A stretch of 64,000 nucleotides of DNA, from NCBI RefSeq assembly GCF_014204895.1, contig NZ_JACHMF010000001.1, forward strand, positions 806,001 to 870,000, read 5' to 3'. Below, piece by piece: positions 45,506 to 53,299 of this stretch (the stretch's first letter is position 1; each line of letters starts with the position of its first letter). Below the pieces are notes generated by a model. It saw only the letters and a program-made list of their open reading frames with translations. It searched no databases and had not been told where the DNA came from. The translations under genes and the position numbers were made by a program. This DNA comes from Paractinoplanes abujensis (lineage in GTDB: Bacteria > Actinomycetota > Actinomycetes > Mycobacteriales > Micromonosporaceae).

Positions 45506-46033
45506 ATGAACCGTATTTCCCGGATGCTCACGGTCAGCGGCCTCGGCCTGCTCGCGGGCGTCACCATGGGTGCGGGTCCGGCCATGGCGGCCTCCTCGGC
45601 CGACGCCGGCACCTCGAAGACGTCCAGCGTCTCCCAGGACAACCGCCGTGACCGCATCGTCGGCTACTACCGCAGCTACGGAGCGTGCGTCATCGCCGGC
45701 CGCATCGGTGAGCGTTTCGACCGCTGGGACGACTTCGACTGCGACCGGGTCGGTGGCCGTACGTTCGCGCTCGAGGTCAGCTGGGACCGTGACTGGCGCT
45801 GGGGTGACCGGCACCACGGTCACGGCCGTCCGTGGTTCCACGACCGGGACCGTGACCACCGCGACCGTGACCACCGCGACCGTGACCACCGCGACCGCGA
45901 CCGCGACCGCGATGGTGACCGTGACCGTGATGGTGACCGTGACCGTGACCGCGATGGCGACCGCGGCGGGGACCGGGACCGCGGCGGCGACCGTGACCGG
46001 GGTGGCGACCGGGCTGACCGCCCCGCTGCCTGA
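45506..46033 (+). CDS. Secreted Asp/Arg/His-rich repetitive protein
   Basis: A 175-residue protein with a clear signal peptide, MNRISRMLTVSGLGLLAGVT to AMAA (cleavage near residue 29). Residues 45-85 form a small domain with two cysteines (SYGACVIAGRIG and DFDCDRVGG). From about residue 100 the chain consists of DRDH and DRDGD repeats rich in Asp, Arg, His and Gly. This composition might bind cations or form condensates. I do not recognise a family for the tail. The nucleotide repeats (45838-46020) have 9- and 15-base periods. The start follows AAAGGTGTGAT. Confidence 0.7.
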   Translation: MNRISRMLTVSGLGLLAGVTMGAGPAMAASSADAGTSKTSSVSQDNRRDRIVGYYRSYGACVIAGRIGERFDRWDDFDCDRVGGRTFALEVSWDRDWRWGDRHHGHGRPWFHDRDRDHRDRDHRDRDHRDRDRDRDGDRDRDGDRDRDRDGDRGGDRDRGGDRDRGGDRADRPAA

Positions 46034-46085
46034 CAGCATCAACAGGACGGGCCACGGCCTCACCAGGTCGTGGCTCGTTCGCGTC

Positions 46086-47501
46086 CTACCAGGCGACCGG
46101 CGCGTAATCCTTCAGGAAAACCCCGTACAGGTCCTCGCCGGCTTCGCCCCGCACGATCGGGTCGTACACCCGGGCCGCGCCGTCCACGAGGTCGAGCGGG
46201 GCGTGGAAACCCTCCTCGGCCAGGCGCATCTTCGTCGGATGGGGGCGTTCGTCGGTGATCCAGCCGGTGTCCACGCTGGTCATGAGAATCCCGTCGGTGA
46301 ACATGTCGGCCGCGCTCGTCCGGGTCAGCATGTTCAACGCCGCCTTGGCCATGTTGGTGTGCGGATGCCCGGCGCCCTTGTAGCCGCGGTTGAAGATGCC
46401 CTCCATCGCCGACACGTTGACCACGTACTTGCGCGGGAACGGTGACGCCTTCATCGCTGCCCGCAACCGGCTGACCAGCACGAACGGGGCCGTCACGTTG
46501 CACAGCTGCACTTCCAGCAGCTCCAGCGGCTCGACCTCGTGCACCCGGTCGCTCCAGCTGTTCGTCGGCGTCGTGTCGGGCACCAGCCCACCGGCGTCGA
46601 TCGCCACCGAACGCGCGGTCAACGCCATCTCGGTGATCTGCTGCGGTGTCAGCACCGGCGCCCCGGTGGTCAACGCGGCCGCCGGTGAGGAACCACCAGC
46701 CGTACCGAAATATTCGAGCTCCGGCAGCTGCCCGTTCGGCAGCGACTCGGCCTCAGCCGCGGCGATGGCCGAATACGACCCCGGCGTACGGCGCACCGTC
46801 TGCGCCGCGTTGTTGATGATGATGTCGACGGGCCCGCGCGCCGCCACCGAATCGGCCAGCCCGACGACCTGGGCCGGGTCACGCAGGTCGAGGCCGACCA
46901 CGCGCAGCCGGTGGAGCCACTCGGCACTGTCAGGCATGGCCGTGAACCGCCGCACCGCATCATGCGGGAACCGCGTGGTGATCGTCAGATCGGCCCCGTC
47001 CCGCAACAGCCGCAACGCGATGTACATGCCGATCTTGGCCCGCCCGCCGGTGAGCAGCGCACGCCGCCCCACCAGGTCCGTACGGGCATCCCGCCGCTCA
47101 TGATTCTTGGCGGCGCACTCCGGGCAGAGCTGGTGATAGAACGCGTCGACCTGCGTGAACCGCTGCTTGCAGACGTAACAACCCCGGGCCTGATGCAAAA
47201 TGCCGGCCGTGGCCGCCTTGGCCGTGCTGCGCAGCGGAATCCCCGCGGTCTCGTCATCGATGCGCCCCGGCGCCCCCGTGGCGGTGGCTTCGGTGACCGC
47301 CCGATCGTTGGCCAGGATCGCGTCCCGCCGCTCCCGCCGCCGCTTGTGCTTCACCGTCTTGAACAGCCCCGCAGTAGCCCGCCGCACCGCCAAAGCATCC
47401 GGGTGCTCCGTAGGAAGCCCCTCCACCTCAGCAATCACCGCAAGACACACCGCCAGCCGCTCGGCATCCACCCCAGCGGCCGCTACCGCTTCGCCCGTCA
47501 T
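46086..47501 (-). CDS. Zinc-ribbon-SDR fusion with atypical active site
   Basis: About 471 residues from ATG 47501 (MTGEAVAAAGVDAERLAVCL). A helical N-terminal part is followed by a probable zinc ribbon, GCYVCKQRF and YHQLCPECAAKNHE, near residues 108-135. A Rossmann SDR domain follows: ALLTGGRAKIGMYIALRLLR (an altered TGxxxGxG), DLRDPAQVVGLAD and IIINNAAQTVRRTP. At the active site NVSAMEG supplies Ser, but the usual YxxxK reads TNMAK within HPHTNMAKAALNML. The catalytic Tyr therefore appears replaced by Thr. An insertion of about 90 residues separates NNAA from the Ser strand. Substrate unknown; reductase activity is doubtful or unconventional. Confidence 0.85.
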   Translation of the reverse strand: MTGEAVAAAGVDAERLAVCLAVIAEVEGLPTEHPDALAVRRATAGLFKTVKHKRRRERRDAILANDRAVTEATATGAPGRIDDETAGIPLRSTAKAATAGILHQARGCYVCKQRFTQVDAFYHQLCPECAAKNHERRDARTDLVGRRALLTGGRAKIGMYIALRLLRDGADLTITTRFPHDAVRRFTAMPDSAEWLHRLRVVGLDLRDPAQVVGLADSVAARGPVDIIINNAAQTVRRTPGSYSAIAAAEAESLPNGQLPELEYFGTAGGSSPAAALTTGAPVLTPQQITEMALTARSVAIDAGGLVPDTTPTNSWSDRVHEVEPLELLEVQLCNVTAPFVLVSRLRAAMKASPFPRKYVVNVSAMEGIFNRGYKGAGHPHTNMAKAALNMLTRTSAADMFTDGILMTSVDTGWITDERPHPTKMRLAEEGFHAPLDLVDGAARVYDPIVRGEAGEDLYGVFLKDYAPVAW

Positions 47502-47748
47502 CCGAACAGTCCGTCCCTCATCGCCAACCCGTCGCTGGAACTTTACTGAGCCCCCCGAAAGATCGACCCCCCAAGCCCCCGCTGAAGCCATTCACCCCCC
47601 GCGCCCTCATCCAGCCCGACCCGACCAGCACTCGCCGGAGAAACTCACGCGGCGGGGCACGAGCCGGCGCGCTCGCAGCCCGCCCCGGGACGCCGCGAAC
47701 CGGCCGCAGCCGCCCAGAGATGCGGCGAACGGCCCGCGTGGGCCGCCG

Positions 47749-47952
47749 GCCCGCGTGAGCTGCTGGCCTGCGTGAGCTGCTGGCCTGCGTGAGCTGCTGG
47801 CCTGCGTGAGCTGCTGGCCTGCGTGAGCTGCTGGCCTGCGTGAGCTGCTGGCCTGCGTGAGCTGCTGGCCTGCGTGAGCTGCTGGCCCGCGTGAGCTGCT
47901 GGCCTGCGTGAGCTGCTGGCCCGCGCGAGCAGCCGGCCCGCGCGAGCTGCCG
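47749..47952. repeat. 17-bp tandem repeat array, 12 units
   Basis: Unit GCCTGCGTGAGCTGCTG. Units start every 17 bases from 47749 to 47936. The central seven units (47766-47884) are identical. The first, ninth and eleventh units carry CCC for CCT, and the last two are diverged. A period of 17 cannot preserve a reading frame. Confidence 0.95.
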
Positions 47953-48984
47953 GTCTGCGGGCCCTCCGGAGTAGGAGCAGTGCCCCGGCGGGTTGACGGT
48001 GCGACGCGGCGGGGCTGGTCGCATCAGCGCAAAGAGCGAAGCAGCAAATAGGCACAGCCGCCGCCCGGGGGACGGTGCGCTGCGGTCTGAGGCCGGTGAA
48101 GCGGCGCAGCGCGGCGGACGAGTTGGTGGAACGGGGCGGTGGGTGCGACTGGGGCGGCGGAGGCGTGGGTGGCGCAGTGCTGCGCGGTGGCGTGCCGCAG
48201 GGGATAGGAACGGCGGGTGTCGTGCTGCGGGGGATAGAGGCGGCGGGTGTCGTGCTGCGACGGATAAGCGGCGGGTGTCGCGCTGCGGGGGTGGTGTCGC
48301 GGCGAATGGCGCGTTGTGGTGCGACCGGGATGCAGCAGCGGCGGTGAGGTGCTGTAACGCGGAAAGACGTGATGGCGGTGAGGCGGCTGGTGGCGTGCGG
48401 GGTGGGGTGGGGCGTGACGCGGCGGGTGGGAGCGCTGTAGTGCAAACCGGGCCAAATGGCTGGACGAGGCAATGCGGCGCGCCGGGGTCGCGAAGTGGCC
48501 TGCGGCATGGGCTGAGGCGAAGGAGAGGGGGTGGAGCTCCGAGCCGGCGGAGGACGAAGGACGGAGGTGGCGCGCTGCGGCGAAGCGATAGGTGGGTGAG
48601 CGACGGAGTGTTCGGATCTGGAGAAGTGAGTGAGGCGGAGCGTTGGGATCGTGGTGGCCCGGGGTGAGTGGAGCAGTTGGGATGGGACTGAGGTGGCCCG
48701 GTAAGGAGACGACGTGTGGGCAGCGACACTAAGTGGCACGGGTGAGGGAAACTGCCTCTCGAGCCCGACCACAGCATGGTGAGTTGCACTTCCCGGAGGC
48801 TTTGCAACGGCATTGAGTTTCACCGCAACCACCCTCCCGCCGCAACCACACAAACTCATTAAAATGCAACGAGCGCGAGTCGAAGTCGGCTCCCGTAGTG
48901 GCACCCCCGACGCTCTCCTCAATGAGGTAATGACAATATTGCCGGAAACGCCGTGGGGAGGAACCGGACGTCGGCCAGCAGGCC

Positions 48985-49168
48985 ACACCGCGGCGGGATG
49001 CCGTGCCGCCCACCGCGCCTTCTCGGCATGTCGACGCTGCAGGCCCCACGCCCGGCGTTGTTGATGCTCGCGCCGGAACTCTTCGTTGCCCGGCGAATAA
49101 TTGCGCGCCTTCGTCCGATCCCGCATCTGAGAAATAGCGGCTCGACTGAACAACGACATCTGGCCCAT
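48985..49168 (-). CDS. Possible small basic protein, start conserved but end uncertain
   Basis: From ATG 49168 the minus strand reads MGQMSLFSRAAISQMRDRTK, then ARNYSPGNEEFRREHQQRRA and WGLQRRHAEKARW. This first 60 residues is amphipathic, basic and protein-like, with AT-richer DNA and a plausible start. Beyond it the same frame runs without a stop for over a kilobase through junk-like sequence, so the true end may have been lost. The end given here marks only the believable part. No function is known. Confidence 0.3.
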
Positions 49169-49287
49169 GCCTACATTATCCGCCGTTCATCATGCCCGCT
49201 GTCAGTATTCGATCATGCCATTTAGTGGCAATTTCTAGGCGTTGAAAAATAGCTTCACGCCTGAAGGCAAATATGGGCGTGCGCCTT

Positions 49288-49980
49288 AGTTGGGCGTTGA
49301 CCATTCGGCGGCCGGCGGCAAAGCGGCGAGGGCGGCAGGGCGAACGGGTGGTGGTCATTGGAAGGTGGTGAGGGCGGACGGGGTGGTGGCTGGTGCGAGG
49401 GCAAGGGCGAGAGCGGATGGGTGGTGGAGGCGGCGAGGCGTCGAGGGCGAGGGCGAGGGCGAGGGCGAATGGATGGTGGAGGGCGGCGAGGGCATCGAGG
49501 GCGAGGGCGGATGGGTGATGGGGGCGGCGAGAGAGGCGAGGGCGAGGACGAATGGATGGTGGAGGGCGGCGGGGGCGTCGAGGGCGAGGGCGGATGGATG
49601 GTGGAGGGCGGCGAGGGCGGCGAGGGCGAGGACGAATGGATGGTGGAGGGCGGCGGGGGCGTCGAGGGCGAGGACGAATGGATGGTGGAGGGCGGCGAGA
49701 GAGGCGAGGGCGAGGGTGGATAGGTGGTGGCTGGTGGGAGGACGGCGCGGGGTGGATGGGCGTCGAGGGCGGGGGTGAACGGGTGGTGGCTGGTGGGAGG
49801 GCGGCGAGGGTGAGGGCGGATGGGCGGTGGGAAGACGGCGCGGGGCGGATGGGCGTCGAGGGCGAGGGTGAACGGGTGGTGGCTGGTGGGAGGGCGGCGA
49901 GGGTGAGGGCGGATGGGCGCGGTGGAGGGCGGCGAAGGTGGACGGGTGGTGGCTGGGGGGAGGGCGGCGGGTCACGTCCG
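49288..49980. repeat. G-rich tandem array with 42-bp units
   Basis: Units contain GGATGGTGGAGGGCGGCG followed by GGGCGTCGAGGGCGAGG or close variants. About four well-ordered 42-bp copies lie at 49548-49720 and looser copies on both sides. The plus strand is almost free of C runs. All six frames stay open because of composition, not coding. Such purine-rich arrays can form triplex or quadruplex DNA. Confidence 0.85.
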
Positions 49981-49999
49981 CTGGCGTGGTGTGAGAGTT

Positions 50000-50345
50000 G
50001 GCCATCGCTGGTCCGTGTGGGTTGATGCTGTGGGGCGATCGCGACGGGGTCGGCTTGTTCGGTGTCTGGGGTGGTGGTGATGGGTGTAAGGCGGGCCTTG
50101 CGGAGTAGGTCGAGGCCCATGGGGTTTGGTCGGCGAGCACGGCGCTGAGGAGTGTGATGATCGCGGCGGGGTTCGGGAAGATCCCGACGACGTCGGTGCG
50201 GCGGCGAGTCGTTCTTGCGGTTGTTGGACCAGATCTGGCGGCAGAGCTCGCGGGGCACGCGAGCAGGTCGTCGAGGTGCTCGGGCGTCGTCGGGCAGCTT
50301 GTCGCCGACGGTGTTGAAAAGTGGGGTGATCTGGGGCTTTGGCTT
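50000..50345 (-). mobile_element. IS256-family (mutator type) transposase relic, C-terminal end
   Basis: On the minus strand three frames together give the C-terminal signature of IS256-type transposases. PRELCRQIWSNN stands for the usual KEVWRQIWSNN, NPQERL-like residues follow, then RRRTDVVGIFPNPAAIITLL and SAVLADQ. Further downstream comes KARLTPITTTPDTEQADPVA in another frame. The catalytic DDE part is absent, and I find no terminal inverted repeats. It is an inactive fragment next to the 42-bp array. Confidence 0.7.
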
Positions 50346-50432
50346 CGTCGGGGTCGGGCTGGTCGGAGACGGTACGACCGAGGGCGGCGACCTGAGATAA
50401 AGGGGCGCTGGTGGTGGCGGGGAGGGCGGGGA

Positions 50433-51347
50433 CTAAGCGGGCACCGGCAGAGCGGCCACCGTTTCGCGTAGGGAGTGGACCAAAGCGGACGTCAGCGGGT
50501 TGGGCCGGCGTCGTCGGGGGGTGACTATGCCGATGTAGCGGCATGGGCACGGTGGGGCCAGCGGCACCATCGACAGGCCGCCCGGGGTGGCGGTCAGGGC
50601 CACCTGCGGGATCATGCTGATGCCGACCTCGGCGCGCACCAGGGATTGGGCGAAGACGTAGTCCGTGCCGCGGCAGGCTGTGCGGATCTCGTAGCCGGCC
50701 AGGGCCGCGTAGTGGTCGAGCATGTCGACGATTTCCAGGCAGCCGTGGACCCAGCGTTCACCGGCCAGTTCGGCGATCGTGAGCGCCTCGCGGCCGGCCA
50801 AGGGGTGGGCGGCGGGCAGCACGATCCACATGGGGTCGTCGAGCAGCGGGGTCCAGCTCAGGCCGGAACGGTCCCCCGGCCGTACGGGGGGAAGGTCGTC
50901 GAAATGGTAGACGAGCGCGAGGTCGGCCGCGCCCGAGCGGACCAGGGGCAGCGCGTCCGCGGGCTCGTTCTCGAGGACCGTCAGCTCCACCCCGGGCCGG
51001 TCGAGGGCGAAGCGGGTCAGCGCCGGGGGCAGCAGCCGCTGACCGCCGCTGGTGAACGTGGCCACGGTGAGGCTGTCGGGGGTGTCCAGCCGCGCGATCT
51101 CCCGTTCGGCCTGGGACAGTTCGGCGGCGATGGCGTCACCCGCGTCGACCAGCACCCGCCCCGCCGCGGTCAGCGTCACCCCGCGCGTGCTGCGCTCCAC
51201 GACCGGTGTGCCGCCCAGTTCGCGTTCGAGCGCGCTGATCTGCTGCGACACCGCCGAGGGGGTCAGCCGGAGCGAGGTGGCGGCCCGGTTGAAGCTGCCG
51301 AGCCGGGCGACTTCCCGCAGCACTGCCACACGACGCACGTCGATCAT
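50433..51347 (-). CDS. LysR-family transcriptional regulator
   Basis: A 304-residue protein from ATG 51347 (MIDVRRVAVLREVARLGSFN). The winged helix-turn-helix reads RAATSLRLTPSAVSQQISAL followed by ERELGGTPVVERSTRGVTLT. The effector domain follows, with DSLTVATFTSGGQRLLPPAL and DLALVYHF, and near the end AEVGISMIPQVAL. It is divergent from the EamA exporter with 70 bases between the starts, the classic LysR arrangement, so it probably controls that exporter and itself. Confidence 0.93.
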   Translation of the reverse strand: MIDVRRVAVLREVARLGSFNRAATSLRLTPSAVSQQISALERELGGTPVVERSTRGVTLTAAGRVLVDAGDAIAAELSQAEREIARLDTPDSLTVATFTSGGQRLLPPALTRFALDRPGVELTVLENEPADALPLVRSGAADLALVYHFDDLPPVRPGDRSGLSWTPLLDDPMWIVLPAAHPLAGREALTIAELAGERWVHGCLEIVDMLDHYAALAGYEIRTACRGTDYVFAQSLVRAEVGISMIPQVALTATPGGLSMVPLAPPCPCRYIGIVTPRRRRPNPLTSALVHSLRETVAALPVPA

Positions 51348-51373
51348 AAGCTCACCTAACGACGACCTCAGGA

Positions 51374-51393
51374 AGTAACTACTACCGCTTACT
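51374..51393. promoter_or_regulatory. Candidate LysR operator between divergent starts
   Basis: AGTAA at 51374-51378 and TTACT at 51389-51393 form an inverted repeat with a 10-base spacer, midway between the regulator and exporter starts. Size and symmetry fit a LysR activation box. Confidence 0.45.
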
Positions 51394-51417
51394 ACCGTAC
51401 GGAGGCAAGGTCGAGGT

Positions 51418-52299
51418 GTGAATCGTCGCGCCTGGCTCCTCTTCCTCACCGTCTCCGTCCTTTGGGGCATCCCCTACTTCCTGATCAAGGTGGCCCTCGA
51501 GGACCTGTCGCCGCTGCTGGTCGTGTTCGGCCGTGTGGCGATCGCCGCGCTGGTGTTGCTGCCGATCGCCGCCGCCCGCGGTTCACTGGCCGCGCTGCGG
51601 GGCCGGATGGGCTGGGTGACCGTGCTGGCCGTCGTGCACATCCTCGGCCCGTTCCTGCTCATCACCTACGGGGAAACACACATCAGCTCGTCGCTGACCG
51701 GCCTGCTCATCGCGGTCGAACCGGTCGCGATCGCCCTGCTCATGGCGCGCACCGAACGGCTCACCCCGATCCGCGTGGCCGGTCTCGTGCTCGGTTTCGG
51801 CGGTGTCGCGCTGCTCGTCGGGCTCGACCTGTCCGGTGACCGCCTCGGCCTGCTGGGCGCCGGGATGGTGCTGGTCGCGGCGCTCTTCTACGCGGTCGCC
51901 ACCATGCTCGTGCAGCGCCGCCTGTCCGACGTGCCCACCGAGTCGCTGGTCGGCGCGACGACCGGCATCACCGCGCTGGCGCTCGCGCCGTTCGCTGCTT
52001 TCTCACTTCCTTCCCGACCCGTACGGGCGGAAGCCTGGGCGTCCCTCGGCGCGCTCGGCCTGCTGTGCACCGCGCTGGCGCTGCTGGCCTTCTACCAGCT
52101 CATCGCCGAGGTCGGCTCGACCCGGGCGGGCCTGGTCACGTACGTGAATCCGGTCGTCGCGGTGCTGCTCGGGGTGGCGCTGCTCAACGAAAGCTTCGGG
52201 CTCAGCACGATCGCCGGCTTCGCGCTGGTCGCCACCGGCTGCTGGCTGTTGACCCGCCCCGCACCCGAGGTGGCCGAGCTGGAACTGGCCCGCGTATAG
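51418..52299 (+). CDS. EamA/DMT-family transporter
   Basis: A 293-residue protein starting at GTG 51418 with ten predicted helices in two EamA repeats. The first repeat begins WLLFLTVSVLWGIPYFLIKV and ends TGLLIAVEPVAIALLMA. The second has ALFYAVATMLVQRRL and YVNPVVAVLLGVALLNE, a family landmark. EamA proteins export amino acids or small metabolites. Regulation by the divergent LysR protein is likely. A strong terminator follows the stop. Confidence 0.92.
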   Translation: MNRRAWLLFLTVSVLWGIPYFLIKVALEDLSPLLVVFGRVAIAALVLLPIAAARGSLAALRGRMGWVTVLAVVHILGPFLLITYGETHISSSLTGLLIAVEPVAIALLMARTERLTPIRVAGLVLGFGGVALLVGLDLSGDRLGLLGAGMVLVAALFYAVATMLVQRRLSDVPTESLVGATTGITALALAPFAAFSLPSRPVRAEAWASLGALGLLCTALALLAFYQLIAEVGSTRAGLVTYVNPVVAVLLGVALLNESFGLSTIAGFALVATGCWLLTRPAPEVAELELARV

Positions 52300-52315
52300 C
52301 GCGCACCCGGACCGG

Positions 52316-52365
52316 CGTGGCCGAGCGACCCAGCGCCAGCGGGCCGCTCGGCCACGTCCCTTTTT
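52316..52365 (+). terminator. Rho-independent terminator after the EamA gene
   Basis: A perfect 12-bp stem CGTGGCCGAGCG (52316-52327) pairs with 52345-52356, with a 17-base loop. TCCCTTTTTG follows. Confidence 0.9.
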
Positions 52366-52392
52366 GCCGGTCGACGGCTTAGGGTGACCGGC

Positions 52393-53130
52393 ATGGGGCA
52401 GCGGATTCTGATCACCGGGGCGCGGCGGGGAATCGGCGCGGCCATCGCCGTCGGGCTGGCCCGTCCCGGGCACCGGCTCGTGTTGCATCACCTGGCCGCC
52501 GCCGACGAGGCCGAAGGGGTCGCCCGTCTCTGCCGTGACCTCGGCGCGCAAGCCACCCTGCTCGACGCCGACCTGGCCGACCCCGGAGCCGTACGGGACC
52601 TGGCCGAACGGGCCGGCCCGATCGACGTCCTGATCAACAACGCGGCCAAGGCGTCCAACATGGCCTTCGCGACCCTGCCGCTGGCCGAGTGGCAGCAGAC
52701 GTTCGCCGTCAACGTCACCGCGCCGATGCTGCTGGCCCAGGCGCTCAGCGCGGGCATGGCCGAACGGAGCTGGGGACGCATCGTCAACGTCGTCTCGCCC
52801 ACCGTGCGGATGGGCGGCCCGTCCGGCCCCGCGTACGTGTCGAGCAAAGCCGCCCTGATCGGCCTCACCCGGTCACTGGCCCGCGCGCTCGGCCCGTCCG
52901 GCGTCACCGTGAACGCGTTGTCGCCGGGCGCGATCCGCACCGAAGGCGAGGTCGAACTGGCCGCCGGGCGCGACGAGCAGGCCCACGCGCCCCTCGTGGC
53001 CACGCAGGCCCTGCCGCGCGCCCTCGTCCCGGAGGACGTGGTGGCCGCCGTACGCCTGCTGGTCTCCGAGGGTTCCGGCGCCATCACCGGCCAGGTGCTC
53101 GAGGTCGGCGGCGGGCTCGTCTTCCGCTGA
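52393..53130 (+). CDS. SDR-family oxidoreductase (FabG-like)
   Basis: A 245-residue classical short-chain dehydrogenase. The cofactor motif is ITGARRGIGAAIA (TGxxxGIG). DVLINNAAKAS matches NNAG. The catalytic residues appear as VSP with Ser and YVSSK (YxxxK) in GPAYVSSKAALIGL. GVTVNALSPGAIRT and GAITGQVLEVGGG complete the fold. Reductase of a keto group with NAD(P)H is expected; substrate unknown. ATG 52393 is favoured by AGGGTGA upstream, with a GTG 9 bases earlier as alternative. Confidence 0.92.
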   Translation: MGQRILITGARRGIGAAIAVGLARPGHRLVLHHLAAADEAEGVARLCRDLGAQATLLDADLADPGAVRDLAERAGPIDVLINNAAKASNMAFATLPLAEWQQTFAVNVTAPMLLAQALSAGMAERSWGRIVNVVSPTVRMGGPSGPAYVSSKAALIGLTRSLARALGPSGVTVNALSPGAIRTEGEVELAAGRDEQAHAPLVATQALPRALVPEDVVAAVRLLVSEGSGAITGQVLEVGGGLVFR

Positions 53131-53139
53131 GCCTCAAGC

Positions 53140-53299
53140 CCTGTTTCATGACCGGAACGGGGCTGCGGCCGGGTCCAGATCCCGCCCGGCGGCGCCTGAG
53201 CGAAAACCCGGTTCCCACTCCGGGAGCCGGGCTTCCACGGGCCACCACCAGACGAAATCAGGACCCGGCTTCGCTGCCGCCCCAGTCGTGAAACAGGCC
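53140..53299. repeat. Long imperfect inverted repeat between convergent genes
   Basis: Left arm CCTGTTTCATGAC (from about 53153) and right arm GTCGTGAAACAGG (ending near 53299) match at 12 of 13 positions. Further inside, GCCGGGTCC on the left and GGACCCGGC on the right continue the pairing imperfectly. The whole 150 bases can fold into one branched hairpin. It lies between the SDR and MMPL stops, so it may terminate both. The length is also compatible with a small mobile repeat. Confidence 0.65.

Larger units (their letters stand above)
47502..50432. other. 2.9-kb degenerate, repeat-filled region with no intact gene
   Basis: The sequence is very GC-rich except at 48730-49290, which is AT-richer. 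Long frames exist on the minus strand, but they cross a 17-bp repeat array (not a multiple of three) and translate into Pro/Arg/Ser strings of no family. Contents I can name are the 17-bp array, short GGTGTCGTGCTGCG repeats at about 48215-48265, a possible small conserved coding start at 49168, the 42-bp G-rich array and an IS256-family relic. This looks like an accumulation zone for decay and repeats. Confidence 0.7.

Noticed and set aside
47749..47952. CRISPR array
   Set aside because: The units are directly contiguous with no spacers and there is no cas gene. It is a simple tandem repeat.
47518..49168. Several long minus-strand frames of Pro/Arg/Ser composition
   Set aside because: They cross a 17-bp tandem array that cannot keep frame, and their sequence matches no family. 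Only the first 60 residues from 49168 look protein-like and are listed with low confidence.
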